Source: CANLBN01 sp034111645 (GTDB lineage Bacteria; Pseudomonadota; Gammaproteobacteria; Pseudomonadales; Cellvibrionaceae). Taken from it: a stretch of DNA of 64,000 nucleotides. A program made the translations under genes and the position numbers. The stretch spans positions 22,369-86,368 of the forward strand of contig JAWUWW010000008.1 in NCBI GenBank assembly GCA_034111645.1. The letters run 5' to 3'. Within the stretch, counting starts at the first letter, position 1. Each line of letters begins with the position of its first letter. Of this stretch, positions 19,442-28,356 are shown one piece after another. The notes below the pieces were generated by a model. The model was not told the origin of the DNA. It searched no databases and saw only the letters and a list, made by a program, of their open reading frames with translations.

Positions 19442-20265
19442 TGATAAAATTAGAGCAAAACAATAAGCTAAAAGTTATTGAAGTAAGCGATAAAGGAACA
19501 TTTGTTGAAGCTCATGAATATGGTCACATATTTTTACGTAATGCATCGGAAACATTAAAAATAGGAGACGTAATAGAAGTTTTTTTACATCGCGATGCCA
19601 CCAATAAAATTCTTGCAACGCTTGCGAGTAACCAAGTTAATATAAATGAATGCGCGTTATTAAAAGTTGTATCAGTTGGTAAGTATGGCGCATTTTTAGA
19701 TTGGGGCATGCCAAAAGATTTACTGCTTCCTCACTCAGAGCAAGCCTATCCAGTACGTGAAGGCGGCTCATATGTTGTATATGTAGTGCAAGATAATAGC
19801 GATCGTTTAATTGCTAGTACTATGCTGCACAAATATTTAGAAGAAGATGGGCTAGACTTGCGAAAAGGCGATGCAGTTGATTTAATGATTGCAGCTGAAT
19901 CTGATCTCGGCTTCAAAGCAGCCATTAATAATCAACAACTTGGACTAATCTATCATAGTGATTTATCGCAGCCTTTAAAATTTGGTAGTCGCATGAAAGG
20001 TTGGATAAAAAATATTCGAGAAGATGGTAAGATAGACTTAAGCATCAATATGCTAGATGATAAGGCACGCGATCAGTTAGAGATGCGTATTTTAAAAATG
20101 CTACAACAACAAAGCGGCAAAATAGAGTTCTCTGATAAAAGTTCTCCTGAGGCAATTTTTGCAGTGTTTAAAGTCAGTAAAAAGAATTTTAAACGTGCGC
20201 TTGGCAGCTTATATAAACAAAAACTTATTATTATCAGCCCCAGCCACGTTGAGCTTATTAATTGA
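19438..20265 (+). CDS. S1-domain RNA-binding protein (CvfB/YitL-like)
   Basis: A 275 aa protein with repeated S1-like OB folds: about residues 60-125 (LKVVSVGKYGAFLDWGMPKDLLLPHSEQ) and about 150-210 (IYHSDLSQPLKFGSRMKGWIKNIREDGKIDLS). It ends in a winged-helix-like C-terminus (FAVFKVSKKNFKRALGSLYKQKLI). This is the layout of CvfB, which binds RNA. The start overlaps the pgm stop; MMIKLE may begin at 19438 or 19441. The RNA targets are unknown. Confidence 0.85.
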   Translation: MMIKLEQNNKLKVIEVSDKGTFVEAHEYGHIFLRNASETLKIGDVIEVFLHRDATNKILATLASNQVNINECALLKVVSVGKYGAFLDWGMPKDLLLPHSEQAYPVREGGSYVVYVVQDNSDRLIASTMLHKYLEEDGLDLRKGDAVDLMIAAESDLGFKAAINNQQLGLIYHSDLSQPLKFGSRMKGWIKNIREDGKIDLSINMLDDKARDQLEMRILKMLQQQSGKIEFSDKSSPEAIFAVFKVSKKNFKRALGSLYKQKLIIISPSHVELIN

Positions 20266-20413
20266 TTTTTCTTTTAAAAGCAAAATTCTATGGTTTAAAT
20301 TTTAAAAGAGAAATTAACTTATCAATATTAATTCTTTTATTTTTGCCTTCGGAGAAGACATACAAATTAATAAACCAACCAATCATTCTTATTAACTTAA
20401 AGGAACTAAATTT

Positions 20414-21154
20414 TTGAGAAATCTAAGAGCTATAATTCTTTTATCTCCTATCTTCTTTTTATTTAATACTTTTGCAAGTGCGCAAACTATCGAGTTAAAA
20501 ACTGAACATTATCCACCTTATAATATCGATTTAAGCCCAGCAGAAATAAGTACAAAAAAGAAAATTTCTGGAAGCTCAACAGAAATAGTCAGAGAGCTTA
20601 TGAAGCGTTCTGGTTATAAATATAATATGGAGTTATTGCCATGGAAGCGTGCTTATCGCGAGGCTGAAGAGGAGTTAATGACGGGAGTATTTTCTACGAC
20701 TAGAACTGAAGCCCGTGAAGATTTGTTTAAATGGGTGGGTCCAATTGCTGAGAATAACTATGTTCTTTTTACGTCAGAAAAAAGTAGTATAGCAATCAAT
20801 TCTTTTGAGGATATTAAGCAATATACTGTGGGAGTTTATGGAGGTTCTGCGGCTGCAGGTATTTTAGAAAAAGAAAATATACCCGTTGAGATTGTATCGA
20901 GAGATCATCTTAATGCTTTAAAGCTAGAGCGACAACGTATTGATCTGTGGTTCACTGGACGCCTGCAAGGCCTTTATCTTGCAAAAAATAATGGAGTGAC
21001 AGGGCTAAAAGAAATTTATAAAACACCATCTCGATATATGTATATAGCCTTTAACTTAAAGACTAGCGACGCTGTTATAAATAAGCTTAATAAAACATTA
21101 AAAGAAATGGAAGATGATGGATTTGTTGAGTCTGTCTATTTTAAATATCGATAA
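20414..21154 (+). CDS. periplasmic solute-binding protein, amino-acid type
   Basis: A 246 aa exported protein of the SBP_bac_3 fold. The signal peptide is about residues 1-23, cut after FASA. It continues TIELKTEHYPPYN, GSSTEIVRELMKRSG and a C-terminal lobe with VGVYGGSAAAG. No permease or ATPase genes follow, so it is an orphan binding protein, possibly a sensor or an uncoupled transport component. A TTG start at 20414 is used because AAGGAA precedes it and the signal peptide begins directly after. Confidence 0.82.
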   Translation: MRNLRAIILLSPIFFLFNTFASAQTIELKTEHYPPYNIDLSPAEISTKKKISGSSTEIVRELMKRSGYKYNMELLPWKRAYREAEEELMTGVFSTTRTEAREDLFKWVGPIAENNYVLFTSEKSSIAINSFEDIKQYTVGVYGGSAAAGILEKENIPVEIVSRDHLNALKLERQRIDLWFTGRLQGLYLAKNNGVTGLKEIYKTPSRYMYIAFNLKTSDAVINKLNKTLKEMEDDGFVESVYFKYR

Positions 21155-21172
21155 TTATAAGCAATAAGCAAT

Positions 21173-21217
21173 AAGCTAACAGCAAATAAGATTATACTTT
21201 TTATTTGGGGTTAGCTT
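21173..21217 (+). terminator. imperfect hairpin after the binding-protein gene
   Basis: Inverted repeat AAGCTAAC ... GTTAGCTT with an inner pair AAATAA / TTATTT. It starts about 19 bases past the stop and has no T-run on the plus strand. Likely a 3'-end structure. Confidence 0.5.
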
Positions 21218-21635
21218 GTAAAATTAAACAAACTGTTTAAAAACGTAAAATCACAGCTTACTATTTCTCATCATAATCCGCATTAAAATCTATGAAGAAT
21301 ACTATTATGTATACACCTATGATTTGTGTGTATAGATTAGTTTTACTGTTCACAGAATCTTATGTATAAATAACCTACTATTTTAATACCATAGGCTAAT
21401 TTTTTAGTTTGGGTATACGTTAAATGACTTATGTGCATGATATATGACATTTAAATCAATACTTAAAAGCCCGCCTTTGTTAAGATTAAATAATAATTTT
21501 TTGCGTAAAATATAAATCAAATACTTTAAATACCAAATAACTTTAGATTTTTTTTAAAAAATGTTGTTGTATTGCTAGAACAATTTATTATGTTGCAAAC
21601 GTTATTATTTATATAAATTCAGAATAGACGCCTAT
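21218..21635. other. AT-rich upstream region of the urease operon
   Basis: No coding frame seen. It must hold the ureD promoter. One inverted repeat, TATACAC at 21310-21316 and GTGTATA at 21328-21334 (11-base spacer), could be an operator for a dimeric regulator. No convincing sigma-54 promoter was found by eye. Confidence 0.35.
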
Positions 21636-22577
21636 ATGTCATATGCTTTGCCCTTAGACAATCTTCCAAAAGTAACCGATGATCCTAATTGGCATTGGCA
21701 AGCAGATTTAGCCTTAGTCTTCAGCCAAATAAAAAATCGTGGCACCCGCCTCACGCGTAATCGACATCGAGGTCCTCTTTACGTGCAAAAGCCGTTTTAT
21801 CCCGAGGGTCCAGATGTTGCTCATGTATATTTGTTGCACCCGCCGGGTGGACTTGTTTCTGGTGATACGCTTAAACTTGATCTTGAATTGGGAGATGGCG
21901 CACAAGGTCTTATAACAACGCCTGGCGCTATGCGTATGTATAAGGCACGACAGAATTCTCCTTTTCAGCGTCAACATGCTCGCATACTCATACAGGAAAA
22001 TGCCACCTTAGAATGGTTTCCAATGGAAGCAATTGTTTATAATCAAGCTCACGCTGAATTAGAAACAACAATCAAATTAAACAATAACAGCTCTATTTTT
22101 GCATGGGAGATTACTTGTTTTGGTTTAACGGCAAGTGCCGAAAAATTTAAGAAAGGTTATTTTAAACAAAGATATCGCATTGAAAAAAATAATAAACCTA
22201 TATTTATTGATAATCTTGTTGTTGATAACTTGGATATGCATAAGCTTAGTATCGACAAAAAAAATAATCGACAATTTTTTTCAAGTTATGCAGGTATGCA
22301 AAATAAAACCGTGAGTGGTTTTTTTATCGCAGGTACTTTTGAAAATAAAGATTATAGTAAGCAACGAGAAATATTAACTGAACAATTACGTAATCTACTT
22401 GTTAAAAAAAACTTCGATAAAACAATCACTATAACTTGGGTTAATGATCTTTGTGTCGCTCGATATTTAGGTGATAGCGCCTTTCAGGCAAGAAAAGGTT
22501 TTATATTATTATGGCAAACCCTGCGACCTGCTTTAATACAATTAAAAGCCTGTGAGCCACGAATATGGTTGACCTGA
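21636..22577 (+). CDS. ureD: urease accessory protein UreD
   Basis: Scaffold protein that binds apo-urease and, with UreF and UreG, allows nickel insertion. Family features in order: ADLALVFSQIKNRGTRLTRNRHRGPLYVQKPFYPEG, HPPGGLVSGD, LITTPGAMRMYK and EWFPMEAIVYNQA. Length 313 aa is near the normal 280-300. First gene of the cluster, with 37 bases to ureA. Confidence 0.96.
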   Translation: MSYALPLDNLPKVTDDPNWHWQADLALVFSQIKNRGTRLTRNRHRGPLYVQKPFYPEGPDVAHVYLLHPPGGLVSGDTLKLDLELGDGAQGLITTPGAMRMYKARQNSPFQRQHARILIQENATLEWFPMEAIVYNQAHAELETTIKLNNNSSIFAWEITCFGLTASAEKFKKGYFKQRYRIEKNNKPIFIDNLVVDNLDMHKLSIDKKNNRQFFSSYAGMQNKTVSGFFIAGTFENKDYSKQREILTEQLRNLLVKKNFDKTITITWVNDLCVARYLGDSAFQARKGFILLWQTLRPALIQLKACEPRIWLT

Positions 22578-22614
22578 ATTTTCCAACTGAATGCATTAAA
22601 TAAAAGGTAAGAAT

Positions 22615-22917
22615 ATGGACTTGCTCCCGAGAGAGAAAGATAAATTGCTAATAGTGACTGCAGCACTTTTAGCTGAGCGCCGACTTAAACGTGGTTTAAA
22701 ACTTAATTATCCTGAAACAGTTGCCTACCTGAGCTTAGAAATTATGGAAGGCGCACGCGATGGTAGAACCGTTGCGGACCTAATGAGTTATGGCAAAGAA
22801 ATTCTCACTGTTGATGATGTTATGGATGGTGTTGCAGAATTAGTTGCCGAAGTCCAAGTTGAGGCTACATTCCCGGACGGGACAAAACTTGTCACCGTGC
22901 ACAATCCAATTAATTGA
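22615..22917 (+). CDS. ureA: urease gamma subunit
   Basis: Small structural subunit of the nickel enzyme urease. The 100 aa product starts MDLLPREKDKLLI and contains AERRLKRGLKLNYPE and GARDGRTVADLM, as in the family. It begins at the single good ATG and is followed 12 bases later by ureB. Separate gamma and beta subunits are the usual bacterial form. Confidence 0.97.
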   Translation: MDLLPREKDKLLIVTAALLAERRLKRGLKLNYPETVAYLSLEIMEGARDGRTVADLMSYGKEILTVDDVMDGVAELVAEVQVEATFPDGTKLVTVHNPIN

Positions 22918-22929
22918 TGGAGATGTAAT

Positions 22930-23322
22930 ATGAGTCAATTATCTTCTGAAAAGTACTATGTTCCTGGTGAGCTTATTGTTGACGAAGGCACTATAGAGAT
23001 TAACGCTGGCCGAGAAACAGTAACGGTGCGTGTTGAGAATAGCGGTGATCGTCCTATTCAAGTGGGCTCTCATTATCACTTTTAGGAAACCAATTCTTTT
23101 TTAAGTTTTGATCGTGAAAAAACCAAAGGCTTCCGTCTAAATATCGCCTCGGGTACAGCCGTGCGTTTTGAGCCAGGGCAAGATCGCGATGTCGAGCTAG
23201 TTGCGTTTGGCGGTGATCGCATTGTTTACGGATTTAGAGGTGAAGTAATGGGCGCTTTAGATGCTTTATCGTCAAACTCTTCATCTATAAGCTCCTCATT
23301 TATAAATAAGGGAGACCAATAA
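22930..23322 (+). pseudogene. ureB: urease beta subunit with one in-frame amber codon
   Basis: The frame from ATG 22930 to TAA 23320-23322 reads through as a complete UreB: GELIVDEGTIEINAGRETV, GDRPIQVGSHYHF, then TAG at 23083-23085 (codon 52), then ETNSFLSFDREK, GTAVRFEPGQDRDVELVAFGGDRIVYGFRGEVMG. The stop replaces a variable residue (F, Y, A and others in homologues) directly after the conserved HYHF. No frameshift is present, so one base change accounts for the break. A Ser-rich tail of about 15 residues follows. If real, only the first 51 residues are made and urease cannot assemble unless the codon is read through. A sequencing error is possible. Confidence 0.85.
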
Positions 23323-25025
23323 TGACTCGTATGGATAAAGTCGCCTATGCGCAAATGTTTGGTCCAACCACAGGCGATAGAGTACGTCTTGGTAATACGG
23401 CACTGTTAATTGAAATAGAAAAAGATCACACCTTGTATGGAGAGGAAGTAAAGTTTGGTGGCGGTAAAGTTATTCGCGATGGTATGGGCCAAAGTCAGCG
23501 CGTAGCCGCGGATGTAGTAGATGTAGTTATCACCAATGCTACCATTCTAGACCACTGGGGTATTATTAAGGCGGACGTTGGTATTAAAGACGGTCGTATC
23601 GCTGGTATTGGTAAAGCCGGAAATCCTGATATACAAAGTAATGTAACCATCGTGATTGGACCCGGCACCGAGGTAATTGCTGGCGAAGGTCAAATACTCA
23701 CTGCGGGTGGCGTCGATTCACATATTCACTTTATTTGTCCGCAACAAATTGAAGAAGCGTTAATGTCGGGTGTCACTACCATGTTGGGTGGCGGTACGGG
23801 GCCTGCAACCGGAACCAATGCAACAACCTGTACACCGGGACCTTGGAATATCGGAAAAATGTTACAAGCTACGGAAGCTATGCCAATGAATCTTGGCTTT
23901 TTAGGTAAAGGCAACGCAAGCTTACCGATACCTCTAGAGGAGCAGTTAGAGGCAGGGGCGTGCGGTTTAAAATTACATGAAGACTGGGGTACAACTCCAG
24001 CCTCAATTGATAACTGCTTAAGTGTTGCAGAAAAATACGATGTTCAGGTGGCTATCCATACCGATACTTTAAATGAGTCGGGTTTCGTTGCCGATACGCT
24101 AGCCGCATTTAAAGGCAGAACAATTCATACGTATCATACCGAGGGCGCTGGCGGTGGCCATGCTCCGGATATTATTACGGCATGTGGTGAACTAAACGTG
24201 CTCCCATCGTCAACAAACCCAACCCGCCCTTATACAATTAATACAGTTGATGAGCATTTAGATATGCTAATGGTGTGCCATCATCTTGATACCAGTATTC
24301 CAGAGGATGTTGCTTTTGCTGATTCACGTATTCGTAAAGAGACAATTGCTTCAGAGGATATCTTGCATGATCTAGGCGCTTTCAGCATGATTTCATCGGA
24401 CTCTCAAGCAATGGGACGAGTAGGAGAAGTCATAACTCGCACATGGCAAACAGCGCATAAAATGAAAGTACAGCGTGGGCCATTATCACCAGACAGTCAG
24501 CGCAATGATAATTTTCGTGCTAAACGTTACATTGCAAAATATACAATTAACCCTGCCATTACTCACGGTATAGATCATGAAGTTGGCTCTATTGAAATTG
24601 GCAAACTTGCCGATTTAGTGTTGTGGAAGCCCGCTTTTTTTGGCATAAAACCTGCCATGATAATTAAAGGTGGGTTTATTGTTGCGGCTCAAATGGGTGA
24701 TCCAAATGCTTCTATTCCAACACCTCAGCCAGTTCATTACCGCTATATGTTTGGAGCCTTTGGCGATGCACCAAAACACACCTCGGTCACATTTACGAGC
24801 CAAGCTGCGATAGATGCAAATATTGGTGCACGTTTTGATGTGAAACGCCGTTTTGTGAGTTGTCGCAATACACGAACCATTAACAAAAAAAATATGATTC
24901 ATAATAATTATACGCCAACAATAACAGTTGATGCACAAACATATGAAGTGCGTGCAGATGGTGAGTTGTTAACTTGTGAGCCGGCGGATTGGTTACCTTT
25001 AGCACAACTATATAGTCTTTTTTAA
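23322..25025 (+). CDS. ureC: urease alpha (catalytic) subunit
   Basis: Carries the di-nickel site that hydrolyses urea to ammonia and carbamate. Numbering matches the classic Klebsiella enzyme: H134 and H136 (SHIHF), carbamylated K217 (GLKLHEDWG), H246, H272, flap C319 and H320 (VCHHLD) and D360. All are present, so this subunit looks active. Length 567 aa is normal. Its ATG overlaps the ureB stop, so the amber codon in ureB could also reduce its translation. Confidence 0.97.
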   Translation: MTRMDKVAYAQMFGPTTGDRVRLGNTALLIEIEKDHTLYGEEVKFGGGKVIRDGMGQSQRVAADVVDVVITNATILDHWGIIKADVGIKDGRIAGIGKAGNPDIQSNVTIVIGPGTEVIAGEGQILTAGGVDSHIHFICPQQIEEALMSGVTTMLGGGTGPATGTNATTCTPGPWNIGKMLQATEAMPMNLGFLGKGNASLPIPLEEQLEAGACGLKLHEDWGTTPASIDNCLSVAEKYDVQVAIHTDTLNESGFVADTLAAFKGRTIHTYHTEGAGGGHAPDIITACGELNVLPSSTNPTRPYTINTVDEHLDMLMVCHHLDTSIPEDVAFADSRIRKETIASEDILHDLGAFSMISSDSQAMGRVGEVITRTWQTAHKMKVQRGPLSPDSQRNDNFRAKRYIAKYTINPAITHGIDHEVGSIEIGKLADLVLWKPAFFGIKPAMIIKGGFIVAAQMGDPNASIPTPQPVHYRYMFGAFGDAPKHTSVTFTSQAAIDANIGARFDVKRRFVSCRNTRTINKKNMIHNNYTPTITVDAQTYEVRADGELLTCEPADWLPLAQLYSLF

Positions 25026-25080
25026 AGCGTATATTTTTAAATAAACATTAATATTTTTGAGTCAAAAAATAGGAAACAAT

Positions 25081-25542
25081 ATGTTCGTAGAAGTATATGA
25101 ACGTTTAGGCCACACGCATCATATTGATGATCAGATTATTTTAGATCATGATTATCGTGAAAAAGGTCGTTTTAAAATAAGATCAAAAAATGGGCTTGAG
25201 GTGCGAGTATTTTTAGACCGTGGTAAAGCGCTTTTGGTTGGCGAGTATTTAAAAAGCGAATGCGGAAAAATATTCGAAATTATTGGCGCCAAAGAGGAAG
25301 TAAGCGATGCAAGTTGTAATGATTGGGAGCAGTTTAGTAAAGCCTGTTATCACCTTGGTAATCGTCATGTGAAAGTTCAAGTTTTAGAGCGTTGCTTAAG
25401 AATCAAGCCCGATTATGTTTTAGAAGAAATGCTAGAAATCCTTGGCTTAACGATAACAAAAAACTCAGCAGTATTTATACCCGAGTCCGGAGCTTACGCA
25501 CCAGGCTATACAGGTCATCAGCATCATGATCAAGAACACTGA
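25081..25542 (+). CDS. ureE: urease accessory protein UreE
   Basis: Nickel chaperone that hands nickel to UreG. The N-terminal domain (RGRF-like region, VFLDRGKALLVGEYL) is followed by the metal-binding domain with YHLGNRHVKVQV, and the end is His-rich (GHQHHDQEH). The ATG at 25081 is preferred over an upstream TTG at 25057 because AGGAAA lies just before it. It overlaps ureF by 17 bases. Confidence 0.94.
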   Translation: MFVEVYERLGHTHHIDDQIILDHDYREKGRFKIRSKNGLEVRVFLDRGKALLVGEYLKSECGKIFEIIGAKEEVSDASCNDWEQFSKACYHLGNRHVKVQVLERCLRIKPDYVLEEMLEILGLTITKNSAVFIPESGAYAPGYTGHQHHDQEH

Positions 25543-26212
25543 AACAAATCTACTGCGATTAATGCAGTTGAGTAGTGCGAGTTTACCCGCTGGTGGCTAC
25601 TCTTTCTCGCAGGGCTTAGAGTACGCCGTAGATGCGGGTTGGGTATGCAATGCTGAGCAAACCTTTTCTTGGTGTGAGCTATTATTTGGAGAGTCAATCG
25701 CGATTGTAGATTTACCATTACTAATTAGGTTGTTAGCGGCAGTTAAAAACAAAGATAGCAAAAAATTTATTTTATGGAATGCAACCGTACTGGCATGTCG
25801 TGAAACGACTGAGCTATGTTTAACAGAAACTGCAATGGGAGCGGCCCTTATTCGCCTACTGGCTCAATTAGGGATAGATAATGAATCTTCGAGTATCGAC
25901 TTTGATGAAGAGCCAATAAGTTTTATTGCGGCTTTTGCATTAGCTGGCAATAATTGGGGTATTGATGATGACAGTATTTTGGTTGGCTATTGTTGGTCAT
26001 GGTTAGAAAATCAAATTGCCGCGGCAACAAAGTTAGTTCCACTTGGACAAACTGCGGCACAAAAATTGTTAATCGAACTTGGTGATAATATTCAAGAGAT
26101 TATAGAAAAATCAAAAACGATTGAAGATGACGACATTGGCGCTTCTCTTCCAGGATTGGCGATGGCAAGTGCTTGGCATGAGACACAATACTCTAGATTA
26201 TTTAGATCGTAA
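25526..26212 (+). CDS. ureF: urease accessory protein UreF
   Basis: Member of the UreDFG complex that gates the GTPase activity of UreG during nickel loading. Recognised by LLRLMQLSSASLPAGGYSFSQGLEYAVD at the start and LVPLGQTAAQKLL in the C-terminal half. Length 228 aa is normal. The start lies inside the end of ureE, so translation is coupled. Confidence 0.95.
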   Translation: MIKNTETNLLRLMQLSSASLPAGGYSFSQGLEYAVDAGWVCNAEQTFSWCELLFGESIAIVDLPLLIRLLAAVKNKDSKKFILWNATVLACRETTELCLTETAMGAALIRLLAQLGIDNESSSIDFDEEPISFIAAFALAGNNWGIDDDSILVGYCWSWLENQIAAATKLVPLGQTAAQKLLIELGDNIQEIIEKSKTIEDDDIGASLPGLAMASAWHETQYSRLFRS

Positions 26213-26265
26213 CTTCACAAAAAAACTTTAATTAATTTGTAACTAAGCTAAGAGAAATAGATTAT

Positions 26266-26880
26266 ATGAAAAAACAAACATTGCGCATGGGTGTCGGCGG
26301 ACCTGTTGGTTCAGGTAAAACAGCGTTACTGCGTGAATTATGTATCGCAATGCGCGAAGAATATAATATTGCTGTTGTAACTAATGATATTTATACCAAA
26401 GAGGATGCAAAATTTTTAACGGAGCACGAAGCCCTCAGTGAAGATAGAATCGTGGGCGTTGAAACAGGAGGTTGTCCACATACTGCGATTCGTGAAGATG
26501 CATCAATGAATCTAGCGGCCGTTGAAGATCTGTGTAAACGGCACAAAAACCTAGATATGGTAATGATAGAAAGTGGAGGAGATAATCTAAGTGCAACATT
26601 TAGCCCTGAATTATCTGATCTTACTATCTATGTAATCGATGTATCAGCCGGAGATAAAATTCCACGTAAAGGTGGTCCGGGTATTACTAAGTCAGATTTG
26701 CTAATCATAAACAAAATAGATTTGGCGCCAATGGTTGGAGCATCGCTTGAAGTCATGGAGCGTGATGCAAAAAAAATGCGTGGCAATAAGCCTTTTATAT
26801 TTTCAAATTTAAAAACTAAGCAAGGTCTTCAAGATATTATCGATTTTATAATAGATGCTGGTATGTTAAAAACTGCCTAA
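26266..26880 (+). CDS. ureG: urease accessory GTPase UreG
   Basis: GTPase that drives nickel delivery to urease. P-loop GGPVGSGKT at residues 11-19, the nickel-binding CPH motif at C70-H72 (TGGCPHTAIREDAS), ESGGDNL and the base-specificity motif NKIDLAP. Length 204 aa is normal. It closes the accessory set, about 50 bases after ureF. Confidence 0.97.
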   Translation: MKKQTLRMGVGGPVGSGKTALLRELCIAMREEYNIAVVTNDIYTKEDAKFLTEHEALSEDRIVGVETGGCPHTAIREDASMNLAAVEDLCKRHKNLDMVMIESGGDNLSATFSPELSDLTIYVIDVSAGDKIPRKGGPGITKSDLLIINKIDLAPMVGASLEVMERDAKKMRGNKPFIFSNLKTKQGLQDIIDFIIDAGMLKTA

Positions 26881-26970
26881 GTGTCGTTTTTAATTGTTAA
26901 AAAAGTGGTTCGTTAGAAGTTATTATTCGATATTTTAATCAAAATAAATAAAAACTTTAAGGAGTATCCA

Positions 26971-27174
26971 ATGAAATTTATTTCAATATCTACAATTAAA
27001 ATAGCCGGCTTAATATTGATGACTTTAGTGTCAACAATTGCGGTTGCGCATCCTGGACATGGTGGATTGAATGAACTTTCTCATTCGTTAGAGCATCTGT
27101 TATGGTTAAGTGCTGGAGTAAGTTTAGTTATATATTCTGTGTATCATATAATAAAAAAGAAATTAAAAAGTTAA
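26971..27174 (+). CDS. small exported membrane protein with an HPGHG motif
   Basis: A 67 aa product. A hydrophobic signal-like segment (residues about 8-25) ends in AVA, followed by HPGHGGLNELSHSLEHLLW, with five histidines in 18 residues. A second hydrophobic helix and a Lys-rich tail (IIKKKLKS) follow. The AHPGHG start after a signal peptide resembles the N-terminus of HupE/UreJ nickel permeases, but this protein has only one further helix. AAGGAG stands seven bases before the ATG. It comes 90 bases after ureG, so a role in nickel supply is plausible but not shown. Confidence 0.7.
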   Translation: MKFISISTIKIAGLILMTLVSTIAVAHPGHGGLNELSHSLEHLLWLSAGVSLVIYSVYHIIKKKLKS

Positions 27175-27251
27175 TATAAAATTGTTATCTAAAAATATTA
27201 TTGTTCGAATCAAACGTATGAATGGGAAATGTTTTTAAAAAAATGTAGATG

Positions 27252-27275
27252 AAAAAAAGGGCAGATGAACTGCCC
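27252..27275 (-). terminator. terminator of the first small CxxC gene
   Basis: On the minus strand a GGGCAG / CTGCCC stem with a 5-base loop is followed by seven T. It lies about 70 bases beyond the stop of the gene at 27343-27522. Confidence 0.88.
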
Positions 27276-27342
27276 GAAACTATATTAAATTAATGTCTGA
27301 AAATTCAATATAGATATGGTCAAAAAGTTAAACCAATAGGTA

Positions 27343-27522
27343 TCAATATTTAAGCATCCAGCTATTCATCATTGCAACAAGGCGTTCTTTTGTAGCAGCA
27401 CAAAATTTGCATGAATGAGAAGCCATCGCTTCGCTGCGTAAGGTATGAGCTTTTTCCATATAGTAGTTCACATCAACTTGGCCTAATTCATTCGTAACAT
27501 AAGTAGTAGTGTCTAATTTCAT
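27343..27522 (-). CDS. small CxxC protein, copy 1 of a tandem pair
   Basis: A 59 aa protein found by reading the minus strand. It contains GQVDVNYYMEKAHTLRSEAMASHSCKFC and ends MMNSWMLKY. One CxxC pair (C38, C41) sits mid-protein. TAGGAG lies seven bases before the ATG. The second copy at 28022-28198 shares LGQVDV, KAH-LRSEAM-SHSC--C and MNSWMLKY, so selection has kept the protein. I do not recognise the family. The YYMEKAHTLRSEAM part recalls the N-terminus of short DUF1127-type proteins, but that is weak. It is divergent from the LysR gene together with copy 2. Confidence 0.72.
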   Translation of the reverse strand: MKLDTTTYVTNELGQVDVNYYMEKAHTLRSEAMASHSCKFCAATKERLVAMMNSWMLKY

Positions 27523-28021
27523 GTGTATCTCCTAATGTTTTGATTGTCGCGGTGCACATGAGTGCATAGGTGATATATTAGAGATTAGAGTCAGCTAAAA
27601 CAAACGATACAAATTCACCTTATCCTTGAAAATTATTCACTCATAGATCACATCAATCTGTAACAAAGGTATGTAAAAATATCCGATATTAATTAATCAC
27701 TAGTTAATAACATTCAAACGATTGTTAAAGTATTATCGAATTGTGATGTGTTGGATAAACTAGAATGATCGTATTTTTTTGCGTCATGCACTGAACAGCA
27801 AATAAAAATTCAGATGAAATGCTCATTTAGAATAAGAGTGAAATTTTTATTTTTTTAAATAGACTTTGTGAAAGGTCATTTTAAAAAGAAAAGAAATGGT
27901 TGGCAAATAAATATACATGGATTGAGAATTAAGACAAAAAAAGGGGCAGATAAACTGCCCCCAAAGAACTATGTCTGACTAATGTAACATAGAGGTGGTT
28001 AAACCATTAATTTAACAAATA
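27523..28021. other. spacer between the two small CxxC genes
   Basis: About 500 AT-rich bases with no coding frame. It holds the promoter side of copy 1 and, near its right end, the terminator of copy 2 at 27936-27961. The two genes are therefore separate transcripts. Confidence 0.6.
27936..27961 (-). terminator. terminator of the second small CxxC gene
   Basis: On the minus strand a GGGGCAG / CTGCCCC stem with a 5-base loop, followed by seven T. It is nearly the same hairpin as at 27252-27275, so gene and terminator were duplicated together. Confidence 0.88.
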
Positions 28022-28198
28022 TCAATATTTAAGCATCCAGCTATTCATGATCGCAATAATGCGTACTTTAATAACTGAACATAGGGTACAAGAGTGAGAA
28101 GACATTGCTTCACTTCTCAAGCTGTGAGCCTTTTGCATGTAAAAATCAACATCAACTTGACCCAAGTTATTTGTTGCATAAGAAGCGTCTGATTTCAT
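28022..28198 (-). CDS. small CxxC protein, copy 2 of a tandem pair
   Basis: A 58 aa paralogue of the gene at 27343-27522, with NNLGQVDVDFYMQKAHSLRSE, SHSCTLC (C37, C40) and the same MNSWMLKY end. Nucleotide identity is highest over 29 bases at the 3' end (27341-27369 against 28020-28048), while the middle has diverged with protein motifs kept. TAGGA precedes the ATG. It is divergent from the LysR-type regulator, 158 bases away, which is the natural candidate for its control. Confidence 0.72.
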   Translation of the reverse strand: MKSDASYATNNLGQVDVDFYMQKAHSLRSEAMSSHSCTLCSVIKVRIIAIMNSWMLKY

Positions 28199-28356
28199 GA
28201 TTGTATCCTAATATCTAAATTGTTCGAGTGCGCTTGAAAGCACGTATAACATATTAAGATTTACAAATAATGAAAACAAACGATCTAATTTCATGGTATA
28301 GTTGAAAAATATTCACCTATAAGTATTCTCAGCCCACGCCACCCTCAAGGTACGTA

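Noticed and set aside
23083..23085. Programmed pyrrolysine or other recoding of TAG in ureB
   Set aside because: UreB has no known special residue there, and TAG ends other genes in the window as a normal stop.
24615..24938. 107 aa antisense frame within ureC
   Set aside because: It lies fully under the conserved 3' part of ureC, with unlikely composition (many Cys, His and Trp).
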